Shown piece after piece: positions 1 to 6,454 of a stretch of 13,208 nucleotides of DNA (the stretch's first letter is position 1; the number at the start of each line of letters is the position of its first letter). Made by a program: the position numbers and the translations under genes. Below the pieces are notes generated by a model that was not told the DNA's origin, searched no databases, and worked only from the letters and a program-made list of their open reading frames with translations. This stretch comes from Paraglomus occultum. Its lineage: Eukaryota; Glomeromycota; Glomeromycetes; Paraglomerales; Paraglomeraceae. The stretch is taken from assembly GCA_910592205.1 (NCBI GenBank), contig CAJVPJ010001021.1, positions 1-13,208 on the forward strand, written 5' to 3'.

Positions 1-1
1 A

Positions 2-172
2 GTGTTATGGGACAAATCTGCAGAGAAATCTGTGAACCAATCTGCGAAGAAAAGACATAAGAGGTTGAAGAAGAAGAGAAAATCGAACTTCTTCTAGAGG
101 AAGAGCCAATAGAAGTGTTATGGAACGAATCTGACATGGAGATTGAAAAAGAAAAAAATAGTCGTCTCACAA
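2..172 (+). pseudogene. Short frameshifted coding remnant, charged (Lys/Glu-rich)
   Basis: Two overlapping frames each carry a lysine/glutamate-rich stretch. One reads from base 2 to a TAG at 95-97; the other reads from 61 to a TAA at about 170-172. Both contain a VLW-(D/N)-x-S motif, because the DNA words at 1-20 and 114-133 (AGTGTTATGGGACAAATCTG and AGTGTTATGGAACGAATCTG) are near-copies 113 bases apart. As 113 is not a multiple of three, the copies sit in different frames. The left side is cut by the window edge. I do not recognise the protein. It is either a broken gene tail or a chance purine-rich repeat. Confidence 0.25.
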
Positions 173-211
173 TATAAAATTAGGATTTACTGGTCTGATT
201 CCCTCTGTATT

Positions 212-415
212 TTACAGGCCCGGGGTGAAATGCACAAATAATAATAAAAAAAAAAACATTTTTAAATTGAGGTGGTAACTGGTTCCGAATTTCAGTTTCA
301 AGATCATCGTCTCTCGCCCGCTCGGAATTGTAATTGTTTGAATAACAGCATCTCTTGGAAGACCAATGAATGCGTGAACGGGACTAATAAGACATTCGAG
401 ATTAATAGTACCCAT
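212..415 (-). CDS. Small hypothetical protein or first exon, 67 aa
   Basis: A reading frame starts with ATG at 413-415 and runs 67 codons. The N-terminal part (INLECLISPVHAFIGL) has mixed, protein-like composition, but the last 15 or so residues are Phe/Leu-rich and come from a poly(A)/poly(T) tract, so true coding sequence may end earlier. Support for a real 5' end is a good TATA box on the same strand at 521-531, about 110 bases upstream of the ATG. I do not recognise the product. The pattern L-x-C-L-I followed by H-A-F faintly recalls the N-terminal domain of Crinkler-type (CRN) proteins, but that is a weak impression. It may equally be a truncated gene remnant. Confidence 0.3.
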   Translation of the reverse strand: MGTINLECLISPVHAFIGLPRDAVIQTITIPSGRETMILKLKFGTSYHLNLKMFFFLLLFVHFTPGL

Positions 416-520
416 TATTGCGTTTCCTAAATATAAAATCCATAGTGAGTAAAAAATTCGTGGAAAGACGTTGTACGGGATATGAAGTATCCTAAGAAAT
501 AAAGCCTCCCTAAAACCTGC

Positions 521-531
521 TTATTTATATA
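521..531 (-). promoter_or_regulatory. TATA box upstream of the 415 ATG
   Basis: On the minus strand the sequence reads TATATAAATAA, preceded by a G-run (the plus-strand C7 at 532-538). It lies about 106-118 bases upstream of the ATG at 415, a plausible core-promoter distance for a short leader. This is a motif match only. Confidence 0.4.
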
Positions 532-539
532 CCCCCCCT

Positions 540-1060
540 TCGAACTTGCTAGAAGAAAACCAATATTGCGTCGTTTGGAGGATCGGTCGTATGATTTCGA
601 AAATTAACGGATTTCTTACCTTGTATAGCTAGCCCATAATTGCCAAGAATTCAGATGCAAAGCATCTTGCTCCGCAGACAAAGAAGAGACGCATAACCAT
701 ATTACGCAATTTCGGTGGGAATGAAGTCCCTTAGGTTCGAGATCGCTCCTGCAAGACGGGCTGGTTAATGCAATGACGATCTCTGCAATCTCTGAGACCT
801 CAACTCCCCATAACTTGGGGTTTTCAGTATGAAAACTGGTGGTGATTGTCGAGTTCTTTCCTCTTGTGGGCTTTTATCGTCTCGTTGTGCATGTGTGGGG
901 GAAAGACACGATTATCTATGTAGTACAGTTATGTATGTTAATAATTCCGGTTCTTGATTGGATGAACGAATAATGGGAGATCGGTGGTATATGATTGCAC
1001 ATGACATCGCTCATTACAACGAAATAAATTAAATATATTTTATTACGTATCATAGTAACA
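540..1060. other. Gene-free stretch
   Basis: No frame longer than about 40 codons with protein-like composition is visible on either strand. The stretch is somewhat richer in G and C than the flanking DNA. A GGTTCGAG word at 733-740 resembles a tRNA B box but has no foldable arms around it. Confidence 0.5.
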
Positions 1061-1064
1061 AAAA

Positions 1065-1413
1065 ATGTCTTATGAATTACGCGATCAGATTTCCAAGTAT
1101 ATAGGATTCAGCTCTGAAGAAATTCGCCTCCCAATTACGGATGAAGATAAACAGCTTTTTCGGGAATTAATAGCAGATCAGGAGGAGATGATTGATATTG
1201 TAACGGATGAGTATCGATTTTTACTTCATCATTGACATAACTACAAGGGTGGGAAATTAATACATATAATGTGGGTATATATGTACTGAAAAGGGTGCGG
1301 AAAAAGTATTGATAGAGGTACCTCCATCGAAAATATTATCTAGAAAGATTTTAGCTCATATCGAAAAAAGATTCAAAGACCTTCCACTTGCACCAGTTGT
1401 TATAGTTGATTAG
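1065..1413 (+). pseudogene. Decayed small protein gene, about 115 codons, one stop and one frameshift
   Basis: An ATG at 1065-1067 (context AAAAATG) opens 56 codons of well-mixed, acidic, soluble sequence beginning MSYELRDQISKYIGF. It ends at a TGA at 1233-1235. The same frame then continues with protein-like residues (HNYKGGKLIHIMWVY) to about 1285. After a one-base shift it continues as EKGAEKVLIEVPPSKILSRK and on to a TAG at 1411-1413 after an APVVIVD end. No convincing GT..AG pair bridges the break, so a nonsense change plus an indel is the simplest reading. An unannotated intron or an assembly error remain possible. I cannot assign a function. The tail lies 8 bases from the 3' end of the opposing frame ending at 1422. 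Confidence 0.45.
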
Positions 1414-1421
1414 ATAGATCA

Positions 1422-1718
1422 CTACTCTGGAATGCGGACACAGTTGGTATGCTTATTTTTACGATGTTTTCGGATAGGAGAGACAACCTTTTTCTTTTTA
1501 ATATGAACATGATTCTTTCGGGGTTTTATCGAATCGAGGTCATACCAGTCTGAATCCGTGGATTCTGAATCAGAGCTGGATCGATTAGTCTCTGTCTCGG
1601 ATTTTATCCATCTAGGCATTGAAGGCACAGGAGGCATGTTGTGAAATATTCCATGACATTTTTTTTGGTATTTAATATCTTGGATATCTGCAAGAATTTT
1701 TTCGATGGGTCCGTATCA
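1422..1718 (-). CDS. Hypothetical Ser/Asp- then Lys/Arg-rich protein, probably partial
   Basis: The frame is open from a TGA at about 1719 down to a TAG at 1422-1424, about 98 codons. The first ATG is at 1635-1637, which gives 71 aa. The upstream open part (EKILADIQDIKYQKK) is also protein-like, so the ATG may be internal. Order of regions: a proline/methionine-rich start, a serine/aspartate run (SSSDSESTDSDWYDLDS), then a strongly basic stretch with KKKK and RKHRKNKH that could act as a nuclear localisation signal. No catalytic motif or membrane segment is visible. It is tail-to-tail with the remnant ending at 1413. It is likely the 3' end of a gene whose 5' part was replaced by the repeat that begins at 1718. 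Confidence 0.35.
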
Positions 1719-1830
1719 TTTCACCGAAAATTATTTCACCGACGCAATATTTCACCGGCAACCATTTAGCCGAAAATCATTTCATCGACAATTATTTCGC
1801 CGACATATTCACCAGCATTATTTCGAAATT
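1718..1830. repeat. Degenerate 15-16 bp tandem repeat (ATTTCACCGAMAATT type)
   Basis: Successive units start at 1718, 1733, 1749, 1764, 1779, 1794, 1807 and 1820. Each begins ATTT(C/A) followed by an (A/G/C)CCG-like core; the last three are shortened. The first reads ATTTCACCGAAAATT. Because most units are 15 bases long, one frame reads through them as a loose pentapeptide array. That is a by-product of the period, not evidence of coding. Confidence 0.7.
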
Positions 1831-1860
1831 ATCCTTTTTTTGTGTCCGGATATCGTGTAT

Positions 1861-1990
1861 ATAGCATACCCAGATAACAATTATACGATGCATACCTGGT
1901 AACATATATATAACATTTTTTCGATAGCATAACCAGATAACATGTATATAGCATACCCGATAATATAATTGCAATAGACCCCGATAGCAT
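1861..1990. repeat. Degenerate 60-63 bp tandem repeat
   Basis: ATAGCAT words occur at 1861, 1924 and 1984, spaced 63 and 60 bases, each followed by a CCAGATAACA-like block in the first two. Inside each unit a second related word lies 24-29 bases on (GCATACCTGGTAACA near 1889, GCATACCCGATAATA at 1951), so the unit is itself an old duplication. Confidence 0.55.
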
Positions 1991-2016
1991 ATACTTTGGC
2001 TATATGACTCTACAAA

Positions 2017-2341
2017 TGACGACACGCGACTGAATGCATCGTCAGATATATATTTTTTACTCATGTGACCCAGCAACGAAAATCAGATACGGTTGCCAAA
2101 TTAGCATACAATAGTTGGCATGTGACCTGACGACAAAAATTAGCCACAGTCGTCATTTGAGTGACGTAAAAAATAGAAATCGAACGTCAAGCCACAATAC
2201 GTACCTTGGTGGCTTTCGAATGACGATACAAACGCAATTTACACGTCACCTGATGAGCAGACTATAAACGTCTCATCTTTGACGAAACAAACGCAAAATG
2301 CTCGTCACTCGAGTGACGAGGCAAATGCAAAACGCACGTCA
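2017..2341. repeat. Array of 28-bp inverted-repeat elements, TGACG(N18)CGTCA
   Basis: Six elements of exactly 28 bp begin with TGACG and end with CGTCA: 2017-2044, 2128-2155, 2162-2189, 2221-2248, 2280-2307 and 2314-2341. The arms extend to TGACGA/TCGTCA in the first and fifth and to TGACGAC/GTCGTCA in the second. The last three share a CAAAnGCAA-like interior. The gaps between the last five are 6, 31, 31 and 6 bases. The 6-base gaps create back-to-back CGTCA...TGACG palindromes, and the 31-base gaps hold their own inverted repeats (AAGCCAC/GTGGCTT; GATGAG/CTCATC). A variant 28-mer with GCAAC/GTTGC arms sits at 2071-2098. No reading frame explains this. Confidence 0.75.
2301..2320. repeat. 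Perfect 20-bp palindrome
   Basis: CTCGTCACTCGAGTGACGAG equals its own reverse complement. It is formed by the end of one 28-bp element, the 6-base spacer CTCGAG, and the start of the next. Confidence 0.9.
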
Positions 2342-2368
2342 TACCTGAGACTATTATAGTCTAATCTA

Positions 2369-2402
2369 AGTCGTTTGTTGTTTATATAAACAACAAACGA
2401 CT
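2369..2402. repeat. Perfect 34-bp palindrome
   Basis: The left arm AGTCGTTTGTTGTTTAT (2369-2385) is followed with no loop by its exact reverse complement (2386-2402). Just upstream, 2348-2362 is a shorter odd-length palindrome, AGACTAT-T-ATAGTCT. The centre contains TTTATATAAA. It could extrude as a cruciform or be the closed tip of a fold-back element. Confidence 0.9.
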
Positions 2403-2465
2403 ACTTATGAATATATCTGGGGCTCAAAGTCTCTTGCATAGGAGGGTGCACTTATAGATGTGTAT

Positions 2466-2627
2466 TTAGCAAGAGTAGTTTCTGTTTATTTCTTTCCCAA
2501 AAAGGTATTTTCTTATTCCTGCTTCAGTATCAGTGAATCCAGTGCCATTTTCATAAATACTTCTGTCTAATACTAATCCTAATACATGTTTATTATTGTT
2601 AAAATCTGTTTTACTGTACTTTTTGTT
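2466..2627 (-). pseudogene. Short coding-like remnant, unidentified
   Basis: Between a TGA at 2628-2630 and a TAA at 2466-2468 the minus strand has 53 open codons with protein-like composition, including HVLGLVLDRSIYENGTGFTD and EAGIRKYLFGKE. There is no ATG at its start. I do not recognise the family. The balanced use of Gly, Asp, Glu and aromatic residues in such AT-rich DNA argues for a former exon rather than chance. Confidence 0.3.
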
Positions 2628-2895
2628 TCACTTTTTGTCTTTTCTTAGCAGGATCGAAATCGGGTTGACCCAAATCGCAATTGGGTTTTTCAACAAATAA
2701 TTGACATGGTTTGAATTACTGTCTTAGGCTTTTGAATGAAAAACCCAGTTAACTCTTTATTCTCCCCCACTGCCTTTTGGATAATACTAAGATAAAAGCA
2801 CTTTTATTAGAAGAGTCATTAGACAGTCTTTATGATGGTCCGCGGTTTACCTGGTGATAGCTATCTATGTAAGAGCGATAGACCATGCAGTAAAT

Positions 2896-3144
2896 TCATC
2901 TCTGTTGAAATAGATGATATTGAATATTATCCCAGGTTGGTAAATTTTCAGATTCTGCGATATTGATATTTAATGATGATTCTATGGTAAATGTAGATAG
3001 TTTTGGTATGTCATAGCTAAAGGTTGGAGAATTTCGGCCCGGAAGAGCTATGTCTTCTAGATGTAGAGGGTTTCTGCTCCTCTCTAACTGTGCGTGACTA
3101 TCCAACCAAAACAATGTTATCCCAAAATTTCTGTAAACGCACAT
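2896..3144 (-). CDS. Hypothetical fragment, 82 codons
   Basis: The frame runs from ATG at 3142-3144 to a stop at 2896-2898. Its composition is protein-like (for example SPTFSYDIPKLSTFTIESSL), with no motif I recognise. Just inside the start, the minus strand reads TTTACAG before AAATTTTGG, which could be a splice acceptor, so the real exon may begin about 11 bases after the ATG. It is surrounded by decayed DNA and is best treated as an exon remnant. Confidence 0.25.
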   Translation of the reverse strand: MCVYRNFGITLFWLDSHAQLERSRNPLHLEDIALPGRNSPTFSYDIPKLSTFTIESSLNINIAESENLPTWDNIQYHLFQQR

Positions 3145-3250
3145 GTGCGGAGGTAGATAAGTTTGAGATTAACTAATGTACTGGTACATATTATATTGCA
3201 TTTACCATAAGCCGAGAATGGATACATTAGTGTTCGAGGTCTTAAGTCGT

Positions 3251-4326
3251 TTAAGGCGCTGAACATGGAAAAAGAATTACTTCCAGAGAAGAAATAGATG
3301 AGAATATTAATAAATTAAAATATAAACTCGAGGTAAATATAAAAAGTTTAAAGTATTTTTTGTCTCGGAACTCATAGGATTGTATTTTCAGCACCCTGCA
3401 TCAGCAACAGATTTAAATCTTTACGATTCGCTCAGAAAAACTCTCGAGAATGTAGACTTGTCAAATCTTTCGTGGCGGGATCCTGAGGCGAGCATGGTTA
3501 TTAGCGATGACTCATTCATGGTAAAAATTCTGGACGTAGACAGAAGAGTACTTCTTTGGAACCTCGGGAAAATATGAAATGTACTATACTCGATTCAGTT
3601 GCGACGAATTTATAAGTAATTTTAACAATTCGAATACTTCATCGGTTATAAGGAACAATTTCCATAATAAAAGGTGGAAAGAAAATGAAAGTACGATACC
3701 AACGCATTTTATCGACAATGCCCATGTATTCAACGCATTAATCGCGAGACATGGAATAATATGACCAGTATTAGTATGTCTCGCAGTGAACAAGGTGAAG
3801 GAACTTACGTCACAGATGTCATAGTTCCTTTGCTTCGATCAAATTTGGGAGGTGGTGTTGTTTGCTTAAGACCGCAGAACGCCAAAGTCTAGCAAGCAAG
3901 TTAGACGAAATATAAGAGTAGATGGAGAGCGATCTGATTTTATGGGGTTGTTGAAACAGGATGAAAAAATTTTGGAATTAATGCATGTAAAATTATGGAG
4001 AGAAACCTTAGATGGGATGCTTTATAGGTGCATCGTATAGACCAGCGGGAAACCACAGTCTTACGTCTCAATGTTCTAGTAAAGGGGTATTAGTATACCA
4101 AGGTATTTTCATCTAGATCATTCTGAGTCCATTAACACCACACACATCAGACACTAAATCTCAAGTTCGTTTATTATTGACCTTAAGAAATATCATGATC
4201 ATTAATAAAAGCTTATTAGTGCAGGCATTAGAACGAGCTAATACTCATCCACCCCGCAATGTTAAGCCAACTCCTACTTTTCCATCGCCACCCCATAATA
4301 ATATTAGGAGTATAGGGACGATGTGA
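3251..4326 (+). pseudogene. Decayed copy of a multicopy uncharacterised fungal protein gene
   Basis: Protein-like segments follow one another in the same direction but in changing frames. A possible first exon ends EINKLKYKLE-type at a GTAAAT donor near 3330. An acceptor TTTTCAG at 3385-3391 leads into HPASATDLNLYDSLRK and SWRDPEASMVISDDSFMVK. A frameshift near 3571 leads to YEMYYTRFSCDEF, and a stop at 3762-3764 is followed by another frame with SEQGEGTYVTDVIVPLLRS. Then come AERQSLASK, VDGERSDFMGLLKQDEKILE, LWRETLDGM and finally LLTLRNIMIINKSLLVQALE with a proline-rich tail ending at TGA 4324-4326. From memory this order matches a large family of uncharacterised proteins in arbuscular-mycorrhizal fungi. 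Against that memory, the part between LEL and LWRE is shortened by roughly 20 residues. At least four frame changes or stops make it non-functional. The biochemical role is unknown. Confidence 0.6.
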
Positions 4327-4649
4327 ATATGTTTATTGCTAGTACCACCAATAAAGAATTCGATTTGAAAAGTTACTTTTAATAACTCGAACCGTCGTAA
4401 TCTTGGCAATGTCTTCCATTAAAAAACTAAAAAAAAAGCCGTTACGACGGAGGAAACACCGACGAAGATGTTGTTGTCGCGATGCCTCTGTTATAATAAG
4501 AAGTGGCAGGCAAAGATACTGTATCTCGTGAACTGGAAAGGGCGTATCATTATCATTACTTGTCACCCCCTACCTCGCTTGATATACTTTCGACTATCAA
4601 GGGTATACTTCTTTAATATCGACGTAGTTTGATAGTATGTCGTCCGCAT

Positions 4650-5390
4650 CCTATTACGTATTAGTAGTGGCTACCATATGTAATGGCATTAGTATTGCAG
4701 TTTAGCAACCTCTTATTTGACGTGATTATGCATTTTTCTCTAGAACATTACCACGTGTTTTGCTAGAACATACTCATATAATAATAAACGATTTTGTTTA
4801 AATACTGCCAATTAAGCCCAAAACTAAAACAATAAGTTAATTTAGAATCTACTGTACGTGTATTATATTCATAAACATTATTACCAGTTCACAGAATTTT
4901 AGAAAGTTTCTAATACTATGCCCATCTGATTAATTCTGGACTCATTTATGACGCCAATAAAATTCTATATCGCTGTAACAGTCGTGTTCGAAAAGTAAAT
5001 TCTCACGAAACTCGACTCTACAATCTTAACCTCATTCAGTTTTGTGCTTTTAGTTTTTAAAGTGACAAAAGATAACTCAGAGTAGTTTTTTCATTGTGGC
5101 GGCTTTAAAAAAATTTTATTTAGACAGCTTTGATAAAATTCACGCAATATTTGACGCATGGTTTACGCCCCAATTTAGGACTAGTCTTTTGGCAAATTAC
5201 CTTTATTAGGGTTACATTATAAAGGACATATAGATTCTACGTTAGGCTGTCATTTCATATCACAGTGCGTCTTTTTTCTCTCTCTTCATATCGTATGGTG
5301 AATTTTCGCCCCCATCTACTTCAATCACAAGCCCATTATTATATATTTTCTGACTCAGGTACTTAGCAAAATAAATATACGTTCAACTTA
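4650..5390. other. AT-rich gene-free stretch
   Basis: No protein-like frame, RNA gene or organised repeat is visible on either strand. It separates the decayed left part from the 3' end of the Hsp20 gene. Confidence 0.6.
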
Positions 5391-5393
5391 TGC

Positions 5394-5399
5394 TTTATT
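5394..5399 (-). terminator. Poly(A) signal of the Hsp20 gene
   Basis: The minus strand reads AATAAA (plus strand TTTATT) about 150 bases downstream of the Hsp20 stop codon, giving a 3' untranslated region of about 170 bases. Confidence 0.55.
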
Positions 5400-5548
5400 T
5401 AGAAAAATTGATGTACATATACAATGATACAATGCTACAATGGAACTATTAAAATATGAATGTTTGCAAATGCTAACTATGAATGTTCGTGAATGATTAA
5501 TACGCTAACAATCCTTAACAAACATCAACTCTATGATTATCCACTCGT

Positions 5549-6047
5549 TTAACTAATTTGGACTTTCTTTGGTTGAGCATCTTCAGCCTTGGGTATCGTG
5601 ACTTCTAGTACACCATCGTTGAACTTGGCAGAGACTGCGTCTGCCTTGATATTATTGGGTAGACCAATGGTTCGAGAATAGCTACCGTAGCGGCGTTCTT
5701 GTACGTAGACATTGCCTTCTTTGAATTTATTGTCTTGTTTGGTTTCTCCCGAAATTACTAGTGCGTGGTCACGCAGATCAAGATTAATTTCCTCTTTTTT
5801 AACGCCCTGTGTTTGTGGAAAATACGTGTGAGTCGACCTAAATTCAAAACTGTACTGATTAGTTATTTATCGATCGAATACTTACAGGAAGTTCGGCGTT
5901 TACGATATATTCCTTATCCGTTTCATGAACATCGATAGATGGCCTCCATCTGCTTGCACCACCTTGTCCCCTCGGAGCAACGTGAAAGTCTCCAAAGTAG
6001 TCGTTAAAGAGACGACCCAATTCAGGAGTGAAGCTTATGAGAGACAT
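5549..6047 (-). CDS. Small heat-shock protein, Hsp20/alpha-crystallin family (139 aa, two exons)
   Basis: ATP-independent cytosolic chaperone that binds unfolding clients and holds them for Hsp70/Hsp100 refolding. Exon 1 is 5886-6047, the intron (GTAAGT...ACACAG, 79 nt) is 5807-5885, and exon 2 is 5549-5806 ending in TAA; the phase is 0. The product is 139 residues, usual for fungal class Hsp16/20 proteins. It has a short N-terminal arm (residues 1-33) carrying FNDYFGDF, then the alpha-crystallin domain (about 34-130) opening WRPSIDVHETDKEY. YGSYSRTIGLP lies at 94-104 and the diagnostic A-x-FNDGVLEV-x-IPK box at 114-127. A short C-terminal tail with V-Q-I at 136-138 matches the I/V-x-I anchor used in oligomer assembly. 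The start ATG has A at -3, and no upstream in-frame ATG exists although the frame stays open into the leader. It is divergent from VPS16. Confidence 0.93.
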
Positions 6048-6160
6048 TTTGAGTTGGTTGTTTTGAGTTGGTTGTTTTGAGTTGGTTGTTTTGTTGTTGT
6101 TGTTTTGTTTGTTTTGTTGCTGTTTTGTTTGTTGTTTTGTCGTTTTTTTTTTCTTTGATT
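6048..6160 (-). other. CAA/AAC-rich 5' leader of the Hsp20 mRNA with 14-bp repeats
   Basis: On the minus strand the leader is almost only A and C with few T and G. Three exact tandem 14-bp units (plus strand GAGTTGGTTGTTTT) occupy 6051-6064, 6065-6078 and 6079-6092, ending three bases before the start codon; AAC/AAA runs follow farther upstream. Such unstructured A-rich leaders are typical of heat-shock mRNAs in other eukaryotes and favour translation during stress. That role is inferred here. The exact transcription start is unknown. Confidence 0.55.
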
Positions 6161-6188
6161 GTGGAGACAAATGCCTCGTTCAGCGGGT

Positions 6189-6250
6189 GTATATATACAT
6201 GTTTGCTACGATCATCCTCGTATATTCTGGTAACATCATTAAACTTCTAG
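6189..6250 (-). promoter_or_regulatory. Hsp20 core promoter: TATA box and possible heat-shock element
   Basis: A TATATATA box lies at 6189-6198, about 145 bases upstream of the Hsp20 ATG. About 45 bases further upstream the minus strand reads CTAGAAGTTTA (6240-6250), an imperfect nGAAnnTTCn-type heat-shock element in which the second half is TTA instead of TTC. A CCAGAA half-site is at 6225-6230 and a CTAGAA half-site at 6320-6325. No perfect three-unit element is present, so HSF control is plausible but not shown. Confidence 0.4.
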
Positions 6251-6454
6251 GTCGATCCTGTTTGGATGTGATCTGCATAATCGAACCATTTTCCGTGTGG
6301 CGCTGTACATCGATGATTTTTCTAGTTATTACAAATTTAGAGTTACACGTGAAATTAGATCATCGATCGCCATTTCGCACATCTCTCCACATCTTTTTGC
6401 ATATCAAGTCGCTTACCAAACAACTTGCTATACTTGTTTTGTTACGATACGATC

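Noticed and set aside
725-760. tRNA gene suggested by GGTTCGAG
   Set aside because: The five bases on either side do not pair into a T stem, and no A box or acceptor stem can be placed upstream.
2017-2341. CRISPR array
   Set aside because: The repeat length of 28 is suggestive, but only the 5-7 base ends are conserved, spacers vary between 6 and 83 bases, and the context is a eukaryotic nuclear genome without cas genes.
4490-4545. Chromodomain-like peptide ILYLVNWKG on the plus strand, hinting at a retrotransposon integrase
   Set aside because: Only about 10 residues resemble the YLVKWKG core; no aromatic cage partner, integrase or reverse transcriptase sequence is found around it.
4339-4566. 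75-codon minus-strand frame
   Set aside because: No recognisable motif, biased Arg/Phe composition from a poly(A/T) tract, and no promoter or splice signals that support it.
6048-6170. N-terminal Q/N-rich extension of Hsp20
   Set aside because: The frame is open, but the only apparent start is a TTG at 6168-6170 and there is no ATG. The family start MSLISFTPEL with a good context at 6047 is preferred.
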